Shown: positions 1 through 7,331 of the stretch, in pieces
How positions within the stretch are numbered: the stretch's first letter is position 1
How the letters are laid out: every line of letters begins with the position of its first letter
DNA from: an uncultured Selenomonadaceae bacterium
GTDB taxonomy: Bacteria > Bacillota > Negativicutes > Selenomonadales > Selenomonadaceae
Assembly: GCA_905236325.1 (NCBI GenBank)
Contig: CAJOPJ010000014.1
Coordinates: 1 to 12,077, forward strand
Reading direction: 5' to 3'
DNA length: 12,077 nt
The notes under the pieces: generated by a model
Told to the model about the DNA's origin: nothing
The model's input: only the letters and a program-made list of their open reading frames with translations
Database searches by the model: none
Translations under genes and position numbers: made by a program

Positions 1-531
1 GTTAAGGAAAACATTTTGGACAGCTTGAACAAAGTCGGTTGCAAAATTACAGTCGTCCCTGCAAGCACTTCGGCTGAAGATATTATAGCAATGAATCCTT
101 ACGGCGTTTTTCTGTCGAACGGCCCCGGCGACCCTAAAGATGTTCCTGAAGTTATTGACGAAGTTAAAAAATTGATTGGCAAAAAGCCAATTTTTGGAAT
201 TTGTTTAGGGCATCAGCTTTTGGCTTTGGCTCTCGGCGCAGATACTTACAAATTAAAATTTGGACACCGCGGCTCAAATCAGCCTGTGAAAAATTTGCGT
301 ACAGGCAGAGTTTATATTACTTCGCAAAATCACGGTTACGCTGTTGATGAAAATTCACTGCGCGACTTGCCGCTTGAGGTAACTTATGTTTCTGTGAACG
401 ACGGAACAGTCGAAGGTATGCGGCATAAAGAACTGCCGATTTATTCAGTACAATATCACCCCGAAGCCTCGCCGGGACCAACTGACAATATGTATTTGTT
501 TGATGAATTTTTACAGATGATGCGGGGTTAA
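1..531 (+). CDS. carA: Carbamoyl-phosphate synthase small subunit (glutamine amidotransferase), 3' part only
   Basis: This subunit hydrolyses glutamine and passes ammonia to CarB to make carbamoyl phosphate for pyrimidine and arginine synthesis in the cytosol. The reading frame is open from base 1, so the gene is cut by the window edge. The 176 residues present are the class I glutamine amidotransferase domain. The roughly 190-residue N-terminal CarA domain is missing, judged from a usual family length of about 360-380. Visible landmarks are LSNGPGDP, the nucleophile loop FGICLGHQ (Cys at window residue 68), SQNHGYAV, and the His/Glu of the catalytic triad in QYHPEASPGPTD (His153, Glu155). 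This arrangement is specific to CarA rather than to other amidotransferases. The stop lies 3 nt before the PHP gene, and carB follows that gene, which supports one transcript. Confidence 0.96.
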   Translation, partial: VKENILDSLNKVGCKITVVPASTSAEDIIAMNPYGVFLSNGPGDPKDVPEVIDEVKKLIGKKPIFGICLGHQLLALALGADTYKLKFGHRGSNQPVKNLRTGRVYITSQNHGYAVDENSLRDLPLEVTYVSVNDGTVEGMRHKELPIYSVQYHPEASPGPTDNMYLFDEFLQMMRG

Positions 532-534
532 AAA

Positions 535-1335
535 ATGTTTGCAGATTATCATGTTCATACATCTTTTAGCGATGATTCAGATTATAAAATGTTCGACTGC
601 TTAAATCGCGCGGTTGAACTTGGCTTGGAAGAAATTTGTTTTACTGAACACACAGATTATGGCGTTAAAGACGGCGCAGGGCAAGAACCTAACTGCCCAA
701 CGCCTGAATATTTTGCTGAGTTTGAGCGTTGCAAAAAAATTTTTGGTGACAAAATCAAAATGAAGTTCGGCATGGAATTTGGTATGCAGGTTGGCACTGT
801 TAGCGAATATCAAAAGCTGTTTAATGCGTATGATTTTGATTTTATAATTTTGTCCTGCCATCAAGTTGACAACTTGGAATTTCATTTGCAGGATTATCAG
901 CGCGGTAAAACTCAAGCTGAATACAATGAAGGCTACTACAATGAAATTTTGCAGGTGGCTAAAATTTATGATGATTGGTCAATACTCGGTCACCTAGATA
1001 TGATTAAGCGCTACGACTTGGCTGGTGAATATCCTTTCGACAAAGTGCGCGACTTAATTGCTGAAATTTTGAAAGTCACAATCGACAAAGGCAAAGGCAT
1101 TGAAGTGAACACTTCCTGCTACAGATATAAATTGCCTGACTTAACGCCTTCGCACGACATTTTGAAGTTGTACAAAGACTTGGGCGGCGAAATTATTACT
1201 GTCGGCTCAGATACTCACGCGGCTGAACATTTAACTTACAAAATCAAGGACACCTACGCAGAACTTTCGCGACTCGGCTTTAAGCATATTTACACTTTTG
1301 ACAAAATGAAACCAATTGCGCACGACTTAGCTTAA
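535..1335 (+). CDS. PHP-domain phosphoesterase, histidinol-phosphatase (HisJ) family
   Basis: A 266-residue PHP-superfamily metal-dependent phosphoesterase resembling HisJ histidinol-phosphatases, which dephosphorylate L-histidinol phosphate. Expected metal ligands are present in order: YHVHTSFSDD (His6, His8), FTEHTDYG (Glu38, His39), GMEFG (Glu81), SCHQ (His109), GHLDM (His153) and GSDTHAAEHL (Asp226, His228). The opening motif and the SDTH signature with the following AEHL are typical of the HisJ branch. Length matches the family. The ATG is 3 nt after the carA stop, with a G-rich stretch (524-527) as a modest ribosome binding site, so it is probably translated from the carA message. Its place between carA and carB is odd. 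hisG lies in the same window, which makes a histidine role plausible. A phosphatase for another substrate cannot be excluded, because PHP proteins are hard to assign from sequence alone. Confidence 0.85.
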   Translation: MFADYHVHTSFSDDSDYKMFDCLNRAVELGLEEICFTEHTDYGVKDGAGQEPNCPTPEYFAEFERCKKIFGDKIKMKFGMEFGMQVGTVSEYQKLFNAYDFDFIILSCHQVDNLEFHLQDYQRGKTQAEYNEGYYNEILQVAKIYDDWSILGHLDMIKRYDLAGEYPFDKVRDLIAEILKVTIDKGKGIEVNTSCYRYKLPDLTPSHDILKLYKDLGGEIITVGSDTHAAEHLTYKIKDTYAELSRLGFKHIYTFDKMKPIAHDLA

Positions 1336-1434
1336 AATGAATGACGGTTTTATTTATCATATTTAATATTTTTCAAAAAGCAGTTGAATTAACTAATTTA
1401 GCCGGTTAAAAAAATTTTTAAGGAGGCAACGATA

Positions 1435-4400
1435 GTGCCGAAGAAAAAAAATCTTAACAAAGTAATTGTAATTGGTTCCGGTCCAATAATCATAGGACAG
1501 GCGGCGGAGTTCGACTACGCAGGAACACAGGCTTGTCGCGCACTTAAGGAAGAAGGTTTGGAAGTTGTCTTGGTCAACTCAAATCCTGCAACAATAATGA
1601 CTGACACCAACATTGCGGACAGAGTTTATATTGAGCCGCTGACTGTGGACTTCTTAACGGCGATTATTGAAAAGGAACGACCGGACGGAATTTTGGCGAC
1701 TCTTGGCGGACAAGTCGGCTTGAATTTGGCGGTTAAGTTGGCGGAAAGTGGAATTTTAGACAAGCACGGCGTTGAACTTTTAGGAACTTCTCCCGAAGCT
1801 ATCAAGAAAGCCGAAGATCGCGAACTTTTCAAGGAAACAATGAACGCAATCGGCGAACCAATTCCTGAATCAACCATTGTTGAAGATGTTCACGGCGCGG
1901 TTGACTTTGCAAATAAAATCGGCTATCCGCTTATTGTCCGCCCTGCCTATACACTTGGCGGCACAGGCGGCGGCATTGCAGAGAATGAAGAAGAACTTGT
2001 CGAAATTGTCATTCGCGGCTTAAAATATTCCATGATTGGACAGGTTTTAATTGAGCGTAGCGTTGCAGGTTGGAAGGAAATTGAGTACGAAGTTATGCGC
2101 GACGGCAACGACAACTGCATTACAGTTTGCAACATGGAAAATTTAGATCCTGTCGGAGTTCATACCGGCGACTCAATAGTCGTTGCGCCAAGTCAAACTT
2201 TGACAGACGCTGAATATCAAATGTTGCGTTCGGCAAGTTTAAGGATTATTCGCGAACTTGGAATTGAAGGCGGCTGCAATGCGCAATTTGCACTTGATCC
2301 TAAAAGCCAAAATTATTATGTCATTGAAGTTAATCCGCGCGTCAGCAGAAGTTCTGCACTTGCCTCAAAGGCAACAGGTTATCCAATCGCCAAAGTCAGC
2401 GCAAAAATTGCCATCGGCTACAGTTTGGACGAAATTACCAATGCTGTTACGCACAAAACTAAGGCTTGCTTTGAACCTGCGCTTGACTATTGCGTTGTAA
2501 AAATTCCGCGCTTTCCATTCGACAAATTTGTTTACGCTGATAAAACTTTAGGCACGCAAATGAAGGCGACAGGCGAAGTTATGTCTATCGACCGCAGTTT
2601 TGAAGGCGCACTTTTAAAAGCTGTCCGCAGTTTGGAAATTGGCGTTAACAGATTGAGTTTGCCTAGTGTGAATGACTGGGACGACGAAACTTTAAAACGC
2701 AGACTTAGCAAGATTAACGACGAACGCATTTTTGTTATTGCCGAAATTTTGCGTCGCAATATTATGAGCGTCGAGGAAATTTACAAAGTTACAAAAATTG
2801 ACAGATGGTTTATCAACAAAATCAAAAACATTTCCGACTTTGAAGTTAAACTTGGCAAGGAAGAACTTTCAACTAAAAATTTGCGCACTGCAAAACTGCT
2901 TGGTCTTGCTGATAAATCTATCGCAGAAATTACAGGCAAGACGCTTAAGGAAATCCGCGACATGCGTAATAAAAATAAAATCCTTCCCTGCTACAAAATG
3001 GTTGACACTTGCGCGGCGGAATTTGAGGCTTTCACGCCTTACTACTATTCAACTTTCCGCGCTGAAGAAGATGAAGTCGAAATTTCCGACAAGCGCAAAA
3101 TTATTGTTTTAGGCTCAGGACCAATCAGAATTGGACAGGGCGTTGAGTTTGATTATTGCAGTGTTCACAGCGTCTGGGCTTTGCGTGAGATGGGGCTTGA
3201 GGCAATTATCATCAACAACAATCCGGAAACTGTTTCAACTGACTTCGACATTTCCGACAGACTTTATTTTGAACCGCTGACAACTGAAGATGTGCTGAAC
3301 ATTATCGACAAGGAAAAACCTGAAGGCGTTATTGTTCAATTCGGCGGACAAACTGCAATAAATCTTGCTGCAAGGTTGCAGGAGGCTGGCGTTAAAGTTT
3401 TTGGCACTTCAGTTGATGACATTGATCGCGCAGAAGATCGTGAACGCTTTGACGAAGTTTTGACGGCTGTTAATATTCCGCGACCGAAAGGAATCAGCGT
3501 TACAAATCTTGATGAGGCTATAACAGGCGCGGCTGAAATTGGTTATCCTGTAATGGTGCGTCCAAGTTATGTTCTTGGCGGCAGGGCAATGGAAATTGTT
3601 TATAATGAATCCGAACTGCGCGATTACATGAGCCGCGCAGTCAAAGTCACGCCCGACCATCCGGTTTTGGTTGACAGGTATATGCAAGGAACTGAAGTTG
3701 AAGTTGACGCAATTTCAGATGATGTTGATGTTGTCATTCCCGGCATTATGGAGCACGTTGAACGCGCAGGAGTTCACAGCGGCGACAGCATTGCAGTTTA
3801 TCCGCCGCAAACTTTGCCGTCCAAAATTATCTACACAATCACCGACTACACAAAACGCCTTGCTCTTGCCTTGCATGTCAAAGGCTTGTTGAACATTCAG
3901 TATGTTGTGGCGGACGGCAAAGTTTATGTCATTGAAGTTAATCCGCGTTCAAGCCGCACTGTACCATTTTTAAGCAAAGTTACAAATATTAAAATGGTAA
4001 ATGTTGCAACGCGTGTTGCGCTTGGCGAAACTACTTTGAAAGATTTAGGTTATTATTCAGGTGTGGTTGAGGCGCGTCCTTATGTTGCAGTTAAGGCACC
4101 TGTGTTTAGCTTTGCGAAAATGCAAGATGTTGATATTTCGCTCGGACCCGAAATGAAATCTACAGGCGAAGTCATGGGCATTGACTACCACTACTCACGC
4201 GCACTTTACAAGGCGATTGTCGGCAGCGGTATGAATATTCCAAAAGAAGGCTGTATTTTGTTTACAGTCGCCGACAAAGACAAGGAAGAAATGAAACAAC
4301 TTGCGCACGCTTTTGCAGATTTAAATTTCAAGATTGTTGCGACTGAAGGCACGGCCAAGGCTTTGCAGTCGATTGGCATTGATGCAGAAGTTGTCGGCAA

Positions 4401-4668
4401 AGTTCACCAACGCAGTACAGATATTATCCAGATGATTAAGCAAGGACAAATACACATGGTTGTCAACACACAAGCTCCCGGCGGCAAACATATTGTCCGC
4501 GATGGTTTCAAGATTCGCCGCGCAACTGTTGAACATGGTATTCCTTGCCTTACAAGTTTGGATACTGCTTGGGAAGTTCTGCGTATGCTTACTTTTATGC
4601 GCGACAGGAGATTGGTTTATTCACTTGCCATTCAAGATTATGTTGGTGGCGGGGACGAATTGGCTTAA
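1435..4668 (+). CDS. carB: Carbamoyl-phosphate synthase large subunit
   Basis: The synthetase subunit uses two ATP, bicarbonate and ammonia from CarA to make carbamoyl phosphate. At 1077 residues it matches the usual length of about 1070. The internal duplication is clear. GSGPIIIGQAAEFDYAGTQA near residue 14 and GSGPIRIGQGVEFDY near residue 560 open two homologous halves, each with an ATP-grasp domain and an EVNPR motif (IEVNPRVSRSSA; IEVNPRSSRTVP). The allosteric MGS-like domain begins near residue 939 (ILFTVADKDKEEM) and includes VATEGTAKAL and VNTQAPGGKH. The start is GTG, chosen because a perfect AGGAGG lies at 1421-1426, 8 nt upstream, and the protein then begins with the expected short basic leader. 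The 99-nt gap after the PHP gene is AT-rich and shows no terminator, so co-transcription with carA is likely. No frameshift or missing segment was seen. Confidence 0.98.
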   Translation: MPKKKNLNKVIVIGSGPIIIGQAAEFDYAGTQACRALKEEGLEVVLVNSNPATIMTDTNIADRVYIEPLTVDFLTAIIEKERPDGILATLGGQVGLNLAVKLAESGILDKHGVELLGTSPEAIKKAEDRELFKETMNAIGEPIPESTIVEDVHGAVDFANKIGYPLIVRPAYTLGGTGGGIAENEEELVEIVIRGLKYSMIGQVLIERSVAGWKEIEYEVMRDGNDNCITVCNMENLDPVGVHTGDSIVVAPSQTLTDAEYQMLRSASLRIIRELGIEGGCNAQFALDPKSQNYYVIEVNPRVSRSSALASKATGYPIAKVSAKIAIGYSLDEITNAVTHKTKACFEPALDYCVVKIPRFPFDKFVYADKTLGTQMKATGEVMSIDRSFEGALLKAVRSLEIGVNRLSLPSVNDWDDETLKRRLSKINDERIFVIAEILRRNIMSVEEIYKVTKIDRWFINKIKNISDFEVKLGKEELSTKNLRTAKLLGLADKSIAEITGKTLKEIRDMRNKNKILPCYKMVDTCAAEFEAFTPYYYSTFRAEEDEVEISDKRKIIVLGSGPIRIGQGVEFDYCSVHSVWALREMGLEAIIINNNPETVSTDFDISDRLYFEPLTTEDVLNIIDKEKPEGVIVQFGGQTAINLAARLQEAGVKVFGTSVDDIDRAEDRERFDEVLTAVNIPRPKGISVTNLDEAITGAAEIGYPVMVRPSYVLGGRAMEIVYNESELRDYMSRAVKVTPDHPVLVDRYMQGTEVEVDAISDDVDVVIPGIMEHVERAGVHSGDSIAVYPPQTLPSKIIYTITDYTKRLALALHVKGLLNIQYVVADGKVYVIEVNPRSSRTVPFLSKVTNIKMVNVATRVALGETTLKDLGYYSGVVEARPYVAVKAPVFSFAKMQDVDISLGPEMKSTGEVMGIDYHYSRALYKAIVGSGMNIPKEGCILFTVADKDKEEMKQLAHAFADLNFKIVATEGTAKALQSIGIDAEVVGKVHQRSTDIIQMIKQGQIHMVVNTQAPGGKHIVRDGFKIRRATVEHGIPCLTSLDTAWEVLRMLTFMRDRRLVYSLAIQDYVGGGDELA

Positions 4669-4704
4669 ATAATTGATAATGAATTGTGGCTTGGAGAGAT
4701 TGTT

Positions 4705-4731
4705 ATGATAGTGCGAGTGGTGACAGGTTAA
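4705..4731 (+). CDS. Possible leader peptide upstream of trkH (MIVRVVTG)
   Basis: An 8-codon ATG ORF encoding MIVRVVTG with a TAA stop sits between carB and trkH. It has a reasonable ribosome binding site, GGAGAG at 4693-4698, 6 nt before its ATG. Its stop is 7 nt before the trkH ATG, and trkH itself has no good ribosome binding site. Translation of the mini-ORF could therefore deliver ribosomes to trkH by coupling. This is inferred from spacing only. It may also be a chance ORF or the remnant start of a lost gene. Confidence 0.3.
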   Translation: MIVRVVTG

Positions 4732-4738
4732 TTTATTT

Positions 4739-6193
4739 ATGGACAGGAAAATAATTTTAAGTTTGTGCGCAAATGTTTTAATCGCCTTCAGCGCGTTTTT
4801 TTCACTGCCAATTTTGTATTCAATTTTTGTATTGCGACTTCCAAAAGTTGCAATTTTTTTTCTGTCGATTGGGATTTTTACATTGGCAGTTGGCATTTTT
4901 TTTTCAAAGTGCGGAAAAAATCACAAACGCAAATTGACTCCTGCAAGTGCTGCGGCTACAATGCTTTTGATTTATCCAATGCTTGCAATTTTCGGCGCAT
5001 TGCCATTTTTTTTAACAGACTGGCTTAATCCAATCGACGCATATCTTGAAACAATTTCAAATTTGACTTCGGCAGGGATTTCAATTTTGCCGCAAAATTT
5101 GCCTTTCATTGCCAGACTTTGGCAAAGCATTTTAATGTGGTTTGGTTCGCTGACATTTTTAATTTTGCTGGTAACTTTAATGCCGGAAGTTGGCGGCTGT
5201 TTTGGCTTGTCCTTAAGTTTGCATGGCGGACAAATTTTTAGTTCAATGTTCGGTCAAATGTTTGCAATGTCAAAAAAAATTATCACTGTCTATCTGATTT
5301 TGACAGCGATAAGTTTTTTGCTATTTATGGTGGCAGGATTGGATTTTGCTAATGCGCTTTTAATGTCAATGCGCTTAATTTCAACAGGCGGCGGAGATTT
5401 TTTTGCAGGGCGCGGAAATATTTTTGTGGAATACGCAGCTGTTTTTACCATGCTTTTGACTTGCGGAAATTTTTTATTTTTTTACCGACTGATTTTTAAT
5501 TTTAAACTGCCGGACTTGAAAAAATTTTTTACTGATTCAGAAGTCAAGGCGTTGGGCTTGATTATTTTTTTCAGCGTGGCTTTTATAACTTTCAGCCTGT
5601 TTCTGCAGGAAAATTTTGAAGGCAACAGAGCTTTTCGATATGCAATTTTCCATGTCGTCAGCTTTATCAGCACAAGCGGTGTCAGTCTTGCGTCGATTGA
5701 ATCTGCGCATGATTTTGACAAATTTTTGATTTTTTTAATGGCGTTTTTGGGCGGCTGTATGGGTTCAGCTACCGGCGGCTTAAAAATGATGCGTTTTGTT
5801 GTGCTTATAAAAATTGCGGCGGCTGAACTGCAAAAAGTTATGCATCCACATATGCAGATTAACATTCGCGTTAACAAAAATTCTGTTCCAACAAAAATTG
5901 TCGGGCGCATTTTAGGTTTTTTCTTCCTAGCGTCAATAACTTTATTTGTTTGCGCGGCGATTTTGAGTTTTACAGGCACAACTTTTTCAGAAGGCGTAGC
6001 AATTTCGGCGGCGTGTTTAACTACAATCGGCAATTTGCCGGGAATTTGTGAACCTGCAAATTTTATTAACCTGTCGATTGCGGGGAAAATTTTTTGCGCT
6101 GTGATTTTAATTATTGGGCGCGTGGAAATTTTTGCACTGCTAATTTTGCTTGCCGGTTTAAATATTAAATACACCCACAAAGGCAAATGGTAA
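4739..6193 (+). CDS. TrkH/KtrB-family potassium uptake channel subunit
   Basis: A 484-residue inner-membrane protein of the TrkH/KtrB superfamily, the ion-conducting subunit of potassium uptake systems. It has the expected four membrane-pore-membrane repeats. Each pore loop keeps the selectivity-filter glycine: TSAG (Gly113), STGG (Gly217), STSG (Gly314) and TTIG (Gly431). The family signatures GGCMGSATGGLKMMR (near residue 338) and GRVEIF (near 460) are also present. The usual W-x-G-G-x-G segment after the first pore is changed to WFGSLTF (134-140). The ATG is the first possible start, because an in-frame TGA lies at 4721-4723. No strong ribosome binding site precedes it. No TrkA/KtrA-type regulatory subunit is encoded in the window, so its partner must be elsewhere. 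The gene ends 19 nt before azlD, suggesting one operon. The family is certain, but the Trk versus Ktr subtype is not. Confidence 0.93.
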   Translation: MDRKIILSLCANVLIAFSAFFSLPILYSIFVLRLPKVAIFFLSIGIFTLAVGIFFSKCGKNHKRKLTPASAAATMLLIYPMLAIFGALPFFLTDWLNPIDAYLETISNLTSAGISILPQNLPFIARLWQSILMWFGSLTFLILLVTLMPEVGGCFGLSLSLHGGQIFSSMFGQMFAMSKKIITVYLILTAISFLLFMVAGLDFANALLMSMRLISTGGGDFFAGRGNIFVEYAAVFTMLLTCGNFLFFYRLIFNFKLPDLKKFFTDSEVKALGLIIFFSVAFITFSLFLQENFEGNRAFRYAIFHVVSFISTSGVSLASIESAHDFDKFLIFLMAFLGGCMGSATGGLKMMRFVVLIKIAAAELQKVMHPHMQINIRVNKNSVPTKIVGRILGFFFLASITLFVCAAILSFTGTTFSEGVAISAACLTTIGNLPGICEPANFINLSIAGKIFCAVILIIGRVEIFALLILLAGLNIKYTHKGKW

Positions 6194-6212
6194 TTGGAAA
6201 GGAGATTTTTTA

Positions 6213-6527
6213 TTGACGCACGAAATTTATATTTATATTTTTGTAATGAGCGCAGTAACTTTGGCAATAAAAATTTTGCCGCTAATTTTGATTCGCGGCG
6301 AAATAAAAAATGTCACGCTGAAGTCATTCTTGCACTATGTGCCTTATGCAACGCTTGCAGTTATGACTTTTCCTGCGATAATTTACGCTACGCAGTCAAA
6401 ATTTTCCGGCTTGTTGGCGTTGCTTTTTGGAATTGCTGCCGCATGGTTTGGCGCAAGTATGTTCCGCGTGGCAATAATTTGTTGTGTAGTTGTATTTCTT
6501 AGCGAACTTGTTTTAATTGGAGGTTGA
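6213..6527 (+). CDS. azlD: AzlD-family small membrane protein (branched-chain amino acid export subunit)
   Basis: A 104-residue hydrophobic protein with about four membrane segments, typical in length and pattern for AzlD. AzlD partners the larger AzlC permease in exporting branched-chain amino acids or analogues. The family motif YVPYATLAVMTFPAI is at residues 43-57, and the N-terminal segment contains TLAIKILPLILIRG. The start is TTG at 6213. AAAGGAG at 6198-6204 is 8 nt upstream and no better start exists. It follows trkH by 19 nt, and its last codons carry the ribosome binding site of the next gene, so the three genes are probably co-transcribed. AzlC is not in the window, although the two genes are usually adjacent. 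Substrate and function are inferred from the family only. Confidence 0.87.
   Translation: MTHEIYIYIFVMSAVTLAIKILPLILIRGEIKNVTLKSFLHYVPYATLAVMTFPAIIYATQSKFSGLLALLFGIAAAWFGASMFRVAIICCVVVFLSELVLIGG
6519..6523 (+). promoter_or_regulatory. Ribosome binding site fixing the start of the YcdX-like gene
   Basis: GGAGG lies within the last two glycine codons of azlD. A TTG at 6524 directly touches it and cannot be its start codon. The in-frame TTG at 6533 is 9 nt downstream, a normal distance, so translation most likely begins there. Confidence 0.75.
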
Positions 6528-6532
6528 AAAAA

Positions 6533-7264
6533 TTGAAAGATATTTTGGACGTTCATACGCACACGACGGCTTCAGGGCACGCCTACAGCACTTTCAAAGA
6601 AGTTATCACTGCTGCCAAGTCAAAAGGTCTTGAATTGATTGGAATTGCAGATCATGCGCCGCAAATGCCTGGTACAGCCAGCGATTTTTATTTTTTAAAC
6701 TTCAGAGCAATTCCACGCGATGCCTATGGAATTGATTTAGTTATGGGCGCGGAACTTAATATCATTGATTACTCCGGCAGTACAGATTTGCCGGCACAAA
6801 TTTTGAAGCGCATTGACTATGCAGTTGCAAGTTTGCACAATCCTTGCATTGATCCCGGTTCTGTGGAAGAAAACACTCAAGCAATTATCGGCGCAATGCG
6901 AAATCCGCACATTGTGATAATTGGTCACCCAGACAATCCAAAGTACCCTGTCGATTTTGAAAAAATTGCTCAAGCTGCCGCTGAAAATAAAGTTCTGCTT
7001 GAAGTCAATAACAGTTCCTACAAAAATATCGGCTACCGCGCTGGCAGTCGTGATAATGCAAAATTGATGCTTGCCGCCTGCAAAAAATTTTCAACTTCGG
7101 TGATTATGGGCTCTGACGCGCATATTGATTTAGATGTTGGAAATCACAGCCTTTCACAAGAAGTCATTGCTGAAAATGATTTTCCTGAAGAACTTGTTGT
7201 GAATACCGACAAGCAAAAATTTTTCAATTTTGTGAAGTACAGGAAGTCTCTTGCGCCTAAATAA
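6533..7264 (+). CDS. PHP-domain phosphatase, YcdX type
   Basis: A 243-residue PHP phosphatase closely resembling Escherichia coli YcdX, a trinuclear zinc enzyme, in motif order and length. Landmarks are DVHTHTTASGHAYST (His8, His10, His16), IADHAPQMPG (His41), GAELNI (Glu74), SLHNP (His102), GHPDNPKYP (His132), LEVNNSS (157-162) and GSDAHI (Asp195, His197). The C-terminal KFFNFVKYR stretch also matches the YcdX family end. The TTG at 6533 was chosen over the one at 6524 because of ribosome binding site spacing. With that choice the protein begins MKDILDVHTH, the usual distance to the first metal ligands. The gene is packed against azlD. The physiological substrate of YcdX-type enzymes is not settled, so only a phosphatase role is claimed. 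It is a different branch from the PHP protein at 535-1335. Confidence 0.9.
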   Translation: MKDILDVHTHTTASGHAYSTFKEVITAAKSKGLELIGIADHAPQMPGTASDFYFLNFRAIPRDAYGIDLVMGAELNIIDYSGSTDLPAQILKRIDYAVASLHNPCIDPGSVEENTQAIIGAMRNPHIVIIGHPDNPKYPVDFEKIAQAAAENKVLLEVNNSSYKNIGYRAGSRDNAKLMLAACKKFSTSVIMGSDAHIDLDVGNHSLSQEVIAENDFPEELVVNTDKQKFFNFVKYRKSLAPK

Positions 7265-7331
7265 AAAAAATTTTATTTAATATTTGTTCTGCTAAATGAT
7301 AGAATAAAAAAACTCAAGGAGGGGGTTAAGT

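Noticed and set aside
317..562. Minus-strand ORF over the end of carA
   Set aside because: It is antisense to the conserved amidotransferase domain and has no recognisable features.
1384..1412. Possible promoter before carB (TTGAAT, 17 nt, TAAAAA)
   Set aside because: Each box matches only 4 of 6 consensus bases in very AT-rich DNA, and the start point would almost touch the ribosome binding site.
4765..5028. Plus-strand ORF of 87 codons inside trkH
   Set aside because: It is an out-of-frame reading of the trkH start region, rich in Cys and Phe, with no ribosome binding site or motif.
5482..6267. Long minus-strand ORF of 261 codons opposite trkH
   Set aside because: It lies antisense to a clear TrkH gene. 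Its product is a lysine/isoleucine-rich mixture with no recognisable motif, as expected from the mirror of a hydrophobic membrane protein gene.
6194..6502. Plus-strand ORF of 102 codons overlapping azlD
   Set aside because: The overlapping frame from TTG 6213 has the AzlD motif and the correctly spaced ribosome binding site. This one is out of frame and Cys/Arg-rich.
6524..6532. TTG 6524 as start of the YcdX-like gene
   Set aside because: It directly follows GGAGG with no spacing. TTG 6533 has a normal 9-nt gap.
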